Origin: Flammulina velutipes
Lineage: Eukaryota; Basidiomycota; Agaricomycetes; Agaricales; Physalacriaceae
Direction of reading: 5' to 3'
NCBI GenBank assembly: GCA_011800155.1
Contig: CM022372.1
Location: 2,914,001-2,978,000 of the forward strand
Length of the DNA stretch: 64,000 nucleotides
In this document: piece by piece, positions 35,134 to 47,244 of the stretch
Layout of the letters: each line of letters opens with the position of its first letter
How positions within the stretch are numbered: position 1 is the first letter of the stretch
The notes under the pieces: generated by a model
What the model was told of the DNA's origin: nothing
Seen by the model: the letters and a program-made list of their open reading frames with translations, nothing else
The model's database searches: none
Made by a program: the position numbers and the translations under genes

Positions 35134-37494
35134 AATTGATATTGACGCTAGTATGTAGGTGGGGGATGGTGAGACTGAACTCGAGGTTGAAGGTCTTTTT
35201 ATACTTGCTTCCGCTGCCTAAGAATAGGATACGCACGAGGCGGATTGGGGGATCGTTGACGTAGGGGGATGCTGCGGACGACGAGAACGGGTGAAACGCG
35301 CTTGTGGCCGAGGGAGGCCGATTAGGAGGGAGTGTACGGAGGAGGTGGTATATATGCTGTCGTGCGCCACAGCGTACGGTGCATGGAAAATGCTCCAGTA
35401 ACGAGTACTATTCCCAGATTTTGTAAACGAGGTAGTCCAGGTAGATGTGAGTGATTGGGGTAAAGACATAGTCGAAACTTAATTGAGCAGAATTAAATGT
35501 CAAGGTGGGGAGTGTACTAGTAGATGGACGTCTTGCCTGTTGCGTGTTGCTAACTTACTTTGTTCTAGGCTGGAGGGTAAAGTTCCCACGGTATTAGAGA
35601 TAGGTAGAGTATATCACGTTAACCTGGCCTTAACGCTAGATACTTACTGATACACCTGCAAGTAACGAAGTGCACAATATCCACTGATCTTACATACGGT
35701 GTCAAGAGACTGGCTTGGATTGACTTGAACAAAATATCCTCACGATCAAAAACATCCCTCATTGGAAGGTCCCGATGATTATTAGTCAACTTTGAACGCT
35801 TGTCTGTAAGATATTTACATGTTAGTTTGAAGCTATCATACATTGGGTGTGTATGTAGCTACGCATGAAAACATACTTCAACCTCTTGACTGAAGCGTGG
35901 GAAATTTGATCATGTTATCCCGGCTTTGCCCGATCCTCAAATCCAACGTCTCTCCACTCAGACTTCGATGTACGACTACCAGAAGGCTCTGGAATAGAAA
36001 ATTAAGCTCTTGAATGCCCCCACACCTTTAATGAGCCTCAATTCATGACGCCCAACATCTTAAGAGTAATGAAGGCCATAATGTAGGTGGCGCTTCGCTC
36101 TCGAACACATCCAATTCTCACGCTGATGACAGCTGATCGTGTTTATGCTTCCACAACGCTGGTTATCAAGCTTCAATCTTGCCTATAGGCATCGGTAGAG
36201 TCCTTATAAACTGGGTTTCCCGGCTTCGATGCCCTTCGGACATTTTGTTCCCCTTCGTCGTAGTGAGGCCTTTCGCTCAACCATGATCTGATCTGACCAA
36301 TTCCTCCAGTACTTTCGACGTCGTACTTACATTTTCATTGGATGATACTCATCGTCGCTGCGGCGCATGATCCTTCGTCTGACGTCAAGTCAAGTCGTCC
36401 TGCTCTATGATAACGCCTTGTTCTCACGTCGTCTCAGTGTCGTTTTTGGTCAGATCGATAGAGATTCTCCCATCGAACTGACTGATTTCGTCTCGAGACT
36501 CCGGTTTCGGAGGTTCGTCTCGCTGAATTGACGTGGCACAATTTGAGCGTTGATACTAAAACTCCTCTTCTAGTCGCAGCAGGAACTGCTGGACTCCCAA
36601 GTACGAATCATATCACCCTTCAGCTCGCTGTTTTCATCTGTTCCCATGGGCTCCTAGGTCCGGATCATCGAGAGACAATAAGTAGCAGGGCGCCCAACAT
36701 CTGTAAGTCCTATAAACTTCAAGCTTCAAGTTCCAATTGCCGTATCTCATGTTGCGAATCCAAGACTTAGTGGATGGCATTCCATCTCATATGGAATGGT
36801 GGTTTTTGCCCCGCCTGCTGGCGAACCGCTCCACGTTGTATTGAGTACGCTTTGACCTTAGCTTCATTTCGTCCTATTCTAACCACCCGTCAGCAACGTT
36901 ATGCCTCTGACTGCTATCATTCTCGTTTGTCCCTGTGAGGCTTCTTTTCACCATTTGGGACATGCTCTGACCAGATATTTTTAGCTTATGTTTGCTCACT
37001 GGTATAACCCGTGAGGACTCTAATGGGCGTCAAACCTCCACTTGCCGACAAACATACTACATAGTGCCATATACACGCCAATATGTTCGCGAGTCGTGTG
37101 GTAAGTCCTCTGCACCGGTACGAGCGATCTTTCCTCTAATGGTGTTCCCTTCGAAGTATAGTTGACAACTATCCAATCTACACTGTGAATTCAGTATTCA
37201 AGCTACGAGGTTCCCTACATCTGTCAGATATACAGTACACGCGCATGTATGTTCACTTGCATGTTTTTATCAAGTTACTGTTTTGCTGCAACCACGGTGT
37301 GATCGCAAATATATGTGGCGTAAAGACTGTTAAGATGCTTGGTGGTTCGTGGTTCTTTCTTCAAATTGAAGATATGGTGTAATTGTTTCTAATGCCCGTA
37401 CAGGCGCCACCTTAGTATCGGGACGGTGGTACCCATTATATCTTATGAATAACGTCTAAGATTGTGATGGTAGAACAACTAAGTGTAAGGAAAC
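35134..37494. other. Gene-poor stretch of about 2.4 kb
   Basis: No frame longer than about 80 codons and no recognisable domain occurs here. One TGCGCCACA word is at 35363. I saw no terminal repeats or transposase fragments, but a decayed element cannot be excluded. Confidence 0.45.
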
Positions 37495-39277
37495 CTATTC
37501 GACATAAACCGGGTCATGTTCCCAATGTGCTGCGGGGACGTATCCCAGCTCCTTCATCCGCTCCCTCACCGTGACATGGAGTTTTGGATTATTCTCCACA
37601 ATAGTACGACCTCTTCCCAAGTTCCATCTGTGATTTTCCGCGTTAGTTTTCCCAAACACGAAGATTACACAAACATAAACATACGCGAAGCGCTTATTCC
37701 AACGTCCATCCGCGCCTTGCCACAGGAAAGTCCTCGGTATGAGCTCTAGGATCCACCACAGAGGCATCGCCTTGATCTCGTCGTGGATGGGCTCAAGCGC
37801 GTCGATTGCATCGGTGTTTTCAGGTACAGGCGAGATCGCAGCATCGATCTTTCCGTTATGGATGTGAATACTAGAAATCGAACGCAAGTCCAAGGCTTTG
37901 AAAGAATCGGACTCGTCGTTGAACATGATCCCGCATTGGGAGTCGACGACTTGCTGGACCATCCATCGGAGGGTGATGTTGCTTAGGCTGTGCTTGACAT
38001 CGTTCTTTACGTAGCCGCCGCCGACGTCTATGGGTATTGGGATGAGTGTATTGGTTGGAGGGAGGTAGCTTACCTAAGTGGCAGCCTACGAACCATACTT
38101 CGATAATGTCCGTTTCTGCCCAGATGGCATCTTCGTTTGTGGCGTCGGGGTCCGGGACGCAGGAACGCTTGAAGGGATTGAGCCATTTCAGAGCTGCTCT
38201 CGCCTTTGATGTGGTGCGAGAAGAAGCACTTTCTGGAGGGGAGCGGTGGAAGAGGTTGGGCTTGAAATTTGCGCGTCTCTGTAACGAGAACATGAACATT
38301 GCGAGATGGGAAGCTTGGAAAGAATAGTTCATACCTCATCAAGAGCGATGGCGTGTCTGAAAGTTTTGATAGAGCGATTGGAGTTTGTAAAGGGTAACGT
38401 CTTTGTAGCGATTAACCCGACGCTGTCCACGGTTTCCCTATGATTTGACTTTAGATATGGGGAGATTTCCACTCTGAGTTGTTGGCGCTTACCACACACC
38501 CATAAACTCGACTTGAACGTTGTGACAGAAGGCGCGTTTGAAACCCGCTGCTAAGGTGATACCTTCCTCATCCTCGCGTGTGTAGAGCTTGTACGCAAAG
38601 GCGATCTGCTCTTGGTTGTCTCGAGGGAGGAGACCAACCTGCAGGTGAATATGTAAGAGCGCAGCATCAGTCGAATCAGAGTAAGGGTTACCTTGTAAAG
38701 CATACCCGCAAGCGCGCGGGCGGTGTACGCTCCACGGGAGAATCCTCGCGGGATCGTGAGGTAAAATTCCAAAGCGGGATGCTGGGATCGCACTCACCGA
38801 ACAAGCAGATCTTATCACCCTGGCGATAGTTCTGCATGATGAAGCGGTATGCATCCATGACGTGTGCGTCGAGATACCTGCGGGATGAGGATGGGTAGCC
38901 GACATACATACTGTGGAGTGGACGCACCAAGCGACTGCCGCGTCGGCGACCTTGGCGACGAACTCGAAGACTGGTGATACGACTCCCGGTGCGAAGAACG
39001 TTCCTATTCCAGGCTACTCAGATGGGGTGGTTGGTAGGGTGTACACGTGCGATGGGAGGAGCATCTCACCTGATAGTAGCACATTTGTTGATCAAAGTTG
39101 TCTTTCTTGAGGAGGGAGAAGAAACGGACGACGTTTGTGTTCTGCGGGCATGGTGAGTAGGATATAGAGGGAATGAAGAGATGGACTGACGTCTCCGTCG
39201 AACTCGTTCCATGTTCCGTCGAGACAGAGGACGATAGTTCGATTGGAGGATGCTCCAGCTGCTGGGGTGTCGGACAT
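37495..39277 (-). CDS. DUF2235 alpha/beta-hydrolase-like protein
   Basis: The start is ATG at 39277 (MSDTPAAGASSNRTIVLCLDGTWNEF), the standard opening of DUF2235 proteins, whose Asp-Gly-Thr-Trp is strongly conserved. The next exons give NTNVVRFFSLLKKD and AGIGTFFAPG. LDAHVMDAYRFIMQNYRQGD is followed by the nucleophile elbow FGFSRGAYTARALAGML near 38720-38810. After ALDE..RRANFKP, the exon near 38060-38290 ends with EVWFVGCHLGVGGG, carrying the catalytic-acid region. The C-terminus gives NITLRWMVQQVVDSQCGI and ends at 37495. About seven introns are required. Bacterial members with this fold include type VI secretion phospholipases; fungal members are probably intracellular hydrolases of unknown substrate. 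The gene is divergent to the MAPKK gene, sharing a 613-base upstream region. Confidence 0.9.
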
Positions 39278-39890
39278 TGTTGGGGTGGAGTTTCAGAGAG
39301 GAAGCCTGCGTTATATATGTCGTCCGTGGGGGCAATTGGAAACACATGCCACTCGCCAAATGCAAAGGCAGAACAGCTATGTATGATTGTCATGTGGCTG
39401 TAAAGAGTGAGTACTCGGCTGATGATGGCGAGACAGATTGATCCTAGTGCAGCGCAAGTTAGATGTATACCGGACGCAGAGTTATAGAGGAATGCAGAGT
39501 CAGCGGGACCGTGAAATCGAAGTGGCTACAGTATGTTAGTCCTCTCGGCGACGGAGATAAGCTAGCGACAGGAAGAATGACCAAGGTAACATGGAGATAA
39601 TCGGACTGCGAAAGCACCGAGAACAGGGTCTGTGGCGCAAGCAATATAGAATGGGAGGCGAATAGAACAAGTTGGAATACAAAGATATGTCTGGATTGTA
39701 CTCGACGCGAATGACGGTAAGCCAGGCTACTTAATCTTTCAGCTGAGCTGTAGACTTTGATTCACGTCGGTGGTGGTCCGTGGATGAGAAACAAGTCCAC
39801 GTGCTCCCAAACGCGTCCGGCCCGCATCGTTCCTTTTGCTCAGAGACTGACCATCACCATCTCGACGTCGTCCTCGTCGTTGCTCTCGAC
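39278..39890. promoter_or_regulatory. Bidirectional promoter, DUF2235 and MAPKK genes
   Basis: This 613-base gap separates two divergent genes and contains TGTGGCGCA at 39631, about 350 and 250 bases from the two starts. No gene is supported inside. Confidence 0.5.
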
Positions 39891-41469
39891 ATGGCCACTC
39901 CAATACGAAAGAAACGCAACTTCAAGGCGCTGCAGCTGCAATCGCCCAGCCCGCCAGTATCGCCTGTGGCGCCAGAGCCGGAGCCCATAGTTATACCCAA
40001 TCCGACCAGGCAAGCACCAGCGCCAGGCGGCAAGAAGAGGCCACCACCGATGACCCTCAAGGCGCCAAAGGTCGCCACACCGGCCGAGAACGATAACAGC
40101 CAGCTCCTAACGCTGGCTGGCGCTGGTGGCGGCGGAAACAACTCTGCGCCAAACACAGCATCTCCTCTTACATCGACTCGACGGACGACCTATGCGACGC
40201 TTTCGAGCACCCTGGCCAATCTGGATATGAACGCAGAGACAAAGTTCGATTTGAAAAATGAGGACTTGAAGGAACTGCAAGAGCTTGGACAGGGCAACGG
40301 TGGGAGCGTCAAGAAGGTCGAGCATATACCAACGGGCACAATTATGGCTAAAAAGGTGCTTCCTGCCGGTCTCTTTGCTGTCTGTGTGCGCTAAACATTT
40401 TTTAGATCGTCCTTATCGACGCTAAGCCCGCTGTCCGCAAGCAAATCCTTCGCGAACTGCAGATAATGCACAACTGCCATTCGAAATACATCATCTCGTT
40501 CCACGGGGCATTCCTCGCAGATCCCAACATCTGCATATGCATGGAATTCATGGACAAGGGCTCCCTGGATGGTATCTACAAGAAGATTGGCGCTATCGAC
40601 ATTGATGTTGTCGGTCAGGTCGCTCTCGCCGTGTTGGAAGGCTTGACGTATCTCTATGATGTCCATCGCATCATCCATCGCGGTATGCACCTCCTTGCTC
40701 CCATACTGGTGTGGATACTCACGTCCAACAGACATCAAACCTTCGAATATTCTATGTAACTCCCATGGAGACATTAAAATCTGCGATTTTGGTGTATCAG
40801 GCGAGCTCATCAACTCTATTGCGGACACGTTCGTCGGAACGTCTACCTATATGAGTGTACGTCTCCGTCTATCCGTTATTTTACATGGGCTTACACGACA
40901 CCAACGTAGCCGGAGCGTATACAGGGCGCGCAATATACTGTCAAATCGGACGTCTGGTCGCTAGGTATCAGCCTAATCGAGCTTGCCCTTGGCAGGTTCC
41001 CCTTCGCCGACGAATCTGAATCTGACGACTCTGATCTCTCCGACTACGAGAACACGCTGTCCCCTGCGCGTCCTGGGTCGATGGGCTCTATCGCGGCTCT
41101 CTCGCTCCCGCAGTCGCGAAAACAGCGGAAAAGTGTCGCTGCGACGAAGAAGGATCGCCGGAAGAGCAAGGGCGTAAGCTTGCAAGGAGGTGGCATGACG
41201 ATGAGCATCTTGGAGCTGTTGCAGCACATCGTGAATGAGCCGGCACCGCGGTTGACGCCTGAGGGACGATACCCCGAAGAAGCGGAGAGCTTCACCGATA
41301 ATTGCTTGCTGAAGGATCCAGACATGCGCATGACGCCAAAGGATCTGCTGGTACGTGTCCTACTTTCCTAGCGATGAGTCGGTGCTGACTAGGCTGTAAG
41401 AATCATCCTTGGATAAAACAGGCCAAGGCGTCGAATATTGATCTCGAAGCATGGGCTAGTACCTTCTGA
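39891..41469 (+). CDS. MAP kinase kinase, Ste7/Fuz7 type
   Basis: Five exons join in frame: 39891-40355, 40406-40682, 40732-40856, 40910-41350 and 41401-41469, giving 458 residues. A Pro-rich basic N-terminus ([16 protein letters not shown]) could dock a MAP kinase. The glycine-rich loop is [15 protein letters not shown] and the ATP-binding lysine region IMAKKIVLID. The catalytic loop [12 protein letters not shown] and DFGVSG are intact. The activation loop [20 protein letters not shown] holds the Ser and Thr four residues apart that are phosphorylated by MAPKK kinases. A Ser/Asp-rich insert with SDDSDLSDY interrupts the C-lobe near residue 340. The protein ends with [12 protein letters not shown]. 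Close agreement with Ste7/Fuz7 rather than Pbs2 or Mkk suggests the pheromone-response and filamentation cascade; this subgroup call is from remembered family patterns. Confidence 0.94.
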
Positions 41470-41989
41470 GGAGTTGTTGTATGTAGTGTATTAGTGTACA
41501 CGGTAGCGGAATGGCGGTGTATTATTATATGTCTTGGGATACAGCAACGATACAGCATGATATGGTTGCGACACAACGGTGGCGCTGCTTGTACAGCCAC
41601 CATTTGTCAGCGACTGGCCCTAAAGTCCTGCGGTGGGGTATATAGGCCGGGGTCGTCCCTTTTTCGCTCTTTGGAAGACCCCACCGTGGTGACCCCAGCG
41701 CCAGGTAAGCTCGCCGTCGCCTTTGACGATGTCAAGCACTAATCGTTCTTTCAGAGTTTGCGCTGTTACCGTACGCAGACAGTACACATTGTTGGGACGA
41801 CAGACTCGCCCATTTTCGCATCATCGTATGCACCCCCAGAACCGGATCCGGAACCGGAAGATATGACTTGGTACCACTTGGTTGTGGTGGCCTATCCTTT
41901 GGAATTCGCGACCTCGACAGGTCGGAATTCACCTGATACATCCCGACGGCAACGACGCCGTCGCTTTCCGCGGTACAGCTAGACCGCCT

Positions 41990-42275
41990 CAAGAACTGCT
42001 CACCCGCTAGGACTGCGGGTGACTGATACAGACCGTCGTTCATTACGACAAAGATAGGGCATGAACATGTTTGCCCAGTACGTCGTGTCCTTTCATCATC
42101 GAGCCTTTGCTCATCTCCATTGATAGCCCCTTCAAGAACTGTGCACCCGCTAGAACTGCGGGTCACTGCTACAGATCGTCGTTGATACCGACAAAGATAG
42201 GGCACGAACATATGTGCCCCGTACGTCTGTCTCCTTTCAACGTCTAGCCTTTGCTGACCCCCATTGATAGCCGTT
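41990..42275. repeat. 143-base tandem duplication
   Basis: Unit 1 (41990-42132) and unit 2 (42133 to about 42275) are diverged direct copies starting CAAGAACTG. Each contains an exon-like block ending in a GTACGTC donor and an intron-like block ending in CATTGATAG. It looks like a duplicated exon-intron pair in a decaying gene. Confidence 0.8.
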
Positions 42276-43486
42276 CAGCTTGGAACCTTGTGCTTGCTAC
42301 CCATGGGAGCTGCTGGAATCATGGTATGTCTTCTTCAGTTTGCCTCCTGTTCGTCGTCTGACTTGTGCTTGTAGAAGTCGCGAATGGATTCGCGCAAGCC
42401 TCGACTTGGCTTTCCAACGAGGAAAACTAGTATCCTTGTTGGAACTATGAGGAGAGAATCTCACCGATTGTTTATCGTGTGACCAACCGTGGTATGTTGT
42501 CTTGCTCGTCTCCTTTTCATCGACATGCGCTGATTTTCGTTCTAGTAATGCGGTCAGATGTTCAAATCAATTACCCCAGGCCATCCCGCGGTCCCCTTCT
42601 CTTGTCAAGCGTGGAAGGGGCTCGTTTTTTTGCTTCCCAGTTCGTAGAGTGTACGCTATTTGTTTATTTGTCAATTGTGAATGAATGGCGAGCGCTTTGG
42701 ATGTAATGTTTGGTGTGATGTCCCAATATCGCTGTGAACTACGTCGTTGAGCTATGACTAATTGTACATGGCGCCGCGCGCCTTGGATTTGGATAATATC
42801 TTGTCTATGTGGCGGAGTGCTGGGACTGTCATCTTATTCTTGTGAAAGCTATAGGGCTGCCGCAGACATATCGTATACACACCAATGACCGTCGACCGAA
42901 TACGTGCCTCGTGCTCGTCTTGATCAACGACCATGATCATCAAGTTGAAACTTGAGGAGACTCGTGTTACGAATACCTTCCAAAGAAAGGTGTCTGGACC
43001 CGCCACAGGACTGGCCCGTATCTGTGCGAATGCTCGTTATTCTGAGCCTACAGTACAAGCGACGACTGGACCTGGCATTATCGTCGACCACTGGCACTCC
43101 GTACTTTTACATCTCGACGCGCACACCTAATGCAACGGACGAACCCGTCGTAAAGTCTCGCCGCACATGCTGGCGATCACAGCCTTTCGGTTAAGGCCCA
43201 ATCTTTTGCCACACCTGAGCTCCGAGTTCTGCACCTGCCATTTACCAGGGGACGTCGAAGACGGCGTGGCGTACGAGAGACTCTTGTACGCACTGCCTCA
43301 ATTTTCAATTTCCTCTGGTGGCTCAAAGATAACTTGAACGTCAACAGCCATCCGACTGGAAGACTACTTGCACGTCCCGGACGCGGGCACGGTCTTGCGA
43401 GAGCATTCTTCAACTCAACACCTCGCGATCTTGACATCACACTCCCTTGGATAGGTCTGATCTACGTTCTCGATGAATGCTATTCT

Positions 43487-43512
43487 TACAGAATATCATT
43501 ACAGAATATCAT
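43487..43512. repeat. Short 13-base direct repeat
   Basis: TTACAGAATATCA occurs twice back to back. It lies in the gene-poor region upstream of the membrane protein gene and has no evident function. Confidence 0.6.
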
Positions 43513-43876
43513 CCCTAGACTGAGAGTCTTGTGTCGTTCTATCATATCCTGATAGGGCGACTTCTGCTAAACCACTGCCGATGAGTGTTCCTTCCCTTTG
43601 CTTCGCTTTGACACCCTGTACTGTTTACATGACTTTTATCACCTTTGTATTGCCTTCATCTAGTGCTTCTACGATCTTTATCCAAGACGGAGTCTACTGG
43701 CCATACCATCTGATCCTACATCTGCATCTGGATTCTGAATGAATGGGTGGAAGTGATTGGCGCTGTGATACAATCACACAAACCCATTCATTGGTTCCAA
43801 ATTTACCATGAACTCTCAAACGCCACCTAGATGCCTGACATGAACAGAGCGCTTATCGGCCATTCTTATACACTCC

Positions 43877-45928
43877 ATGGCCACCGACGAAGATGCTTGC
43901 TTTTCGAGCTCCAGCGACCATGGCCACCCAACGTACGCAGAGTCGTGTTCAGGTAAGTCTTCTCGACTCCTTGATGGCAACACTGAATCACGCGCCCATA
44001 AGGCTGGACGCTGTCAGTGGGCAGTATCGCTTCGACCATCATCTCTTACGATCTACACCTTCCTCATGTCCTCCTTCATACAAACCGTACTCGCCCAAGC
44101 GCCAGTGAACGATGTAATTTCGTGGCCTTCAGGTATACTCCTCCTTGCGAGCGTCTTGTACGCTGCCCTAGGAAATGCCCCCGATCGACTTTGGGAGATT
44201 GAGCCAGCGGCGGGTTTTTTCCTCTTTCGCGGACTACCGATGGTATCCATCCCCACTATGAGGCGTGTTCCGTGGTCCGCCAATGCATGCCATTTCGTTT
44301 CGCGCATTCGAAGCGCCTCTGGCAAGTACAACTTTTGGGTCAGGGCGGAAACCGTTCCGGAGGCTATACGGGAAGAGGCACTGTCGAAGGCGGCGAGGAT
44401 ACTTTCTTGTGTGGTGTACGAGAACAGACCATCGGAGCCCCTCGACGCATCGCTGTGGAGAGTGACGTCCGCTGGACTGGTCAAACCATCTCACCTCCCT
44501 CCTTCCCTTGACGACATCAAACCCCCATTGCCGACTGCAAGAGACTTCTTACTCTTTGCTGCTACGGACTATCACGTCTTCCGGGAATGGGAGGTCGAGA
44601 TTCGTTCTCAAGGAACTGTCGTATTCTCGACAAAAGGCATGCCCGCTAGCTCCGTCATCGATGTTGATAGCGAAAGCGCTGCCATATACGTCGTCGCAGC
44701 TCAGATGGTTCGCCGTCCTTACCAGCAGTCCCCACTCTGCGGCGTAGCGACGAAAACGGACGGCAAATACATCTTCAACATCGAGGATTTTGACCTAGAT
44801 GCTCCCGCCTGTGCGATCGATTTCCACTCTTACTCCCCAGAGGAATACAAAGTTTCTGCATCCCTCAACGAACTCGCGCATTCATACTGGATCGTCGTGC
44901 AGCACTTGAAACGAGCATCGACCAACCCAGATTGGCTATCTGTGGGGCATACCATCGCGCGGATTGCTGTCGGGCAGACTCTCTGGATCGCGATCCTCGG
45001 TGGGGCGCTGTTAGACAAGGGCCGCTTGACGATCCAGAACCTACCCGGAAGATGGGGCAACAAGGTCACCCCAGGCGAGGCGTATCTTTCCCGCATCGAT
45101 GCTGTGCTCGAGCAAATCGAACCGTACGCTGGCAAAACGGCATTCGACGACGTTGTCTACAGCAGCGGAATCAACCGCCGGTCTGCCATCCCGTTCTTTA
45201 TCGCAGGCGTCTTTGGCCAGGCTATCATCTGCTACTTCCTCTCCGTGGGCACGAGCGCCGGCGTGTTCACCAGTGTTGTTCTCGCGAACAGTCTGTACGC
45301 TGGGAGGTTGAACGACCTGCATAGCATTTATTGGGGGAAGATGGATACGTCTGTAGAGCCTGGGATGAAGATGTATCTTCCGGGAACGAAGGAGCTCATG
45401 TGCATCGCCACGTTCGACCGAACGACACCGCGGGAAGGGGGGCTTAGGCAGGGATTTTTGTTGAATCTCGTTGGCCTTGTGGCGGCGGTATTTGGTTCCA
45501 TTTTCCAGCGCGAGACTCGGGATGCTTTAGGGTTCTCCACATTTACGCCTACACCTCCTTGGGTCGTATATACATCCTCTGTCCTCTGCGTGGGCACCTC
45601 GTTACTCGTAGCAGCATCCATTGCGTCTCAGCAAGCCAGGGAGCGGACATGGTGGCAGGGCTCTGAACTCCCGACGAGGTGGATGGTGTACTCCACCATT
45701 CCCGCTTCTTTTGTCGTGGCAGGATTGGCGGTGTTTTTCCAGGTGCAGAAGATACCGCATTTCTGGCCTATTCTTGACGCTTTGACTTGGGTTTCGGGAA
45801 TTCCATTGGGGATGATTGAAAATGGGAGGATGATTGCTACGGATGATAATATGCTACATCTCGTATTACTGAATCGTTGGATGATGGGTGCCGTTGCCAG
45901 TTCTGTTGGTAGTAGTCAAAGTCGATAG
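43877..45928 (+). CDS. Polytopic membrane protein of unknown function
   Basis: A frame of 683 codons runs from ATG at 43877 to 45928. Roughly eight hydrophobic segments are visible: near residues 58-75, SGILLLASVLYAALGNAP, TIARIAVGQTLWIAILGGAL, a long pair beginning AIPFFIAGVFGQAIICYFLS, GFLLNLVGLVAAVFGSIF, SSVLCVGTSLLVAASIAS, STIPASFVVAGLAVFFQ and WPILDALTWVSGIPLGM. A soluble region of about 280 residues with no known domain lies between segments two and three. The 5' end is ambiguous. A strong GTAAGT...AAG intron (43953-44002, 50 bases) would instead join a start at 43920 (MATQRTQSRVQ) to the same downstream frame and give 652 residues. I think the spliced form is slightly more likely because the intron size matches others here. 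I do not recognise the family. Confidence 0.78.
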   Translation: MATDEDACFSSSSDHGHPTYAESCSGKSSRLLDGNTESRAHKAGRCQWAVSLRPSSLTIYTFLMSSFIQTVLAQAPVNDVISWPSGILLLASVLYAALGNAPDRLWEIEPAAGFFLFRGLPMVSIPTMRRVPWSANACHFVSRIRSASGKYNFWVRAETVPEAIREEALSKAARILSCVVYENRPSEPLDASLWRVTSAGLVKPSHLPPSLDDIKPPLPTARDFLLFAATDYHVFREWEVEIRSQGTVVFSTKGMPASSVIDVDSESAAIYVVAAQMVRRPYQQSPLCGVATKTDGKYIFNIEDFDLDAPACAIDFHSYSPEEYKVSASLNELAHSYWIVVQHLKRASTNPDWLSVGHTIARIAVGQTLWIAILGGALLDKGRLTIQNLPGRWGNKVTPGEAYLSRIDAVLEQIEPYAGKTAFDDVVYSSGINRRSAIPFFIAGVFGQAIICYFLSVGTSAGVFTSVVLANSLYAGRLNDLHSIYWGKMDTSVEPGMKMYLPGTKELMCIATFDRTTPREGGLRQGFLLNLVGLVAAVFGSIFQRETRDALGFSTFTPTPPWVVYTSSVLCVGTSLLVAASIASQQARERTWWQGSELPTRWMVYSTIPASFVVAGLAVFFQVQKIPHFWPILDALTWVSGIPLGMIENGRMIATDDNMLHLVLLNRWMMGAVASSVGSSQSR

Positions 45929-46211
45929 TTTTGACGTGTTTGTTGTAGTAAGTCCTGATGTGTATCAACGAGTCTTATTTCTTCGTACTTCATCGTTCTC
46001 ATTTTGCCATAAACAAAGAGCGCAGTCAAAGTATGGAGTGAGGTTAGGGTTTGATTACAACTTGTCTTTCTATCCATCATTTGGTACTTTGGCCTTCTTG
46101 TTTCTAGCATCTAACAGCCTCAACGGCGCCTATCCTTCTCGTCATCTTCTCTGTCTGCGCGCTCGGCCGATATTACTAAGACGGACGCTACTGCTGATTT
46201 CACCGATTAAA

Positions 46212-47244
46212 TTATACTGGTAAAACATCTCGAATTTGCTTCCATTGGTGTCCCTTCCAAAGCGCATTCCCGCTTGACGACCTCTTGCTTACAGCCTCCT
46301 CGGACGCATTCGGATTGCCCAATGAGTACCCAGACCTAAAACCTCCCTTCTCCACTACTCCTTGCAGGAACCTAACGAATGGGTGTTCTATCTCTTCAGG
46401 CAAGACGTAGGTAATAACCTTGTCAAGGGCCTGTGCTATCTCCTTGAACGTGGCAGCCTGTCCCTCGATTAGAAGAGTCTTGTTATATAACTCGGAGAGC
46501 GGGATATTGGTGAGTATGTGCGCCACATAACCTAGAACAGTTGAGAGTTGACTTCACACACGTATCTAGGGGCACTACCTGTGACGTCTGAAAGTGCGGG
46601 TAGACCCAGCTTTGCCTCCCCTTTGCCTGCGACCACGAATTTGCCGGGCTTGCTCTCGGTTGACGTGAGCCACAAGGTAAAGTCGGTGAAGCTGCCAGAT
46701 ATAATCTTAGTGGTAGCAATGCCGACTTCCTTGATCTTGGCTATTCAACGTGCTCTCAGACGGATTCAAGCCGGAAGAATGGATAATGGACATACCAAAT
46801 GCTTCACTTTGATCTCCAAACACACTGCCTGGCCCATAGCCTTCCGTTTCCGGGCCAAATTCATTGGGCAAGAAGAGCTTCACGCCTGCTTCCTTGGCGG
46901 CGCGTGCGATCCCTACCTGGACGACCGTGAGGATCTTACTCCCGTTCGTAGTTTCGCTGCCGTTGGCGAGCGAGATGATGACGACGTCGACGGCATGTTC
47001 CTTCAGAACCAGCGCGACTTGAGCTTCGTTGGTATAGTCAACGGATGCGGTCTTGACCGCAGAAGGAACGTCCTTGAGCTTGGATGCGTCTCGGGACAAG
47101 AGAACAACTTTGGCCCCTTGCGCCACGAGATCCTACGGAGTCGTTTTCAGTCCCGCTAGACGGGAAACGATCGGTGGTACTTACACGGACGATGAATTTC
47201 CCCAGTATACCGTAACCGAAGACTGCAACTGTTGTACAGGACAT
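46212..47244 (-). CDS. NmrA-like NAD(P)-binding oxidoreductase (copy C)
   Basis: Exons 47185-47244, 46796-47132, 46579-46740 and 46212-46531 give 292 residues, with the same three intron phases as copies B, D and E. The dinucleotide loop is VAVFGYGILGKFIV. This copy differs most from B and E: exon 2 is 21 bases longer than in B, with SLANGSETTNGSKILTVVQ. Exon 3 reads IKEVGIATTKIISGSF and FVVAGKGEAKLGLPALSDV. Exon 4 ends in SSSGNALWKGHQWKQIRDVL. All frames are open, so it is presumed active, with a family role as for the other copies. TGCGCCACA lies 208 bases upstream of the start at 47452, and again at 47726. Confidence 0.87.

Larger units (their letters stand above)
41470..43876. other. Gene-poor stretch with possible gene remnants
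   Basis: Fragments near 41700-41930 and 42370-42470 (TWYHLVVVAYPLEFATS, EVANGFAQASTWLSNEE) look as if they derive from coding exons with good GT-AG edges, but stops interrupt any joined frame I tried. A minus-strand frame of 159 codons (41732-42211) crosses the 143-base duplication and has no recognisable domain. Confidence 0.4.

Noticed and set aside
35134..37494. Possible transposon remnant
   Set aside because: I looked for terminal repeats, target-site duplications and transposase or reverse-transcriptase motifs and saw none.
41732..42211. Minus-strand frame of 159 codons
   Set aside because: It crosses the 143-base duplication and shows no domain. The fragments on the plus strand look more exon-like.
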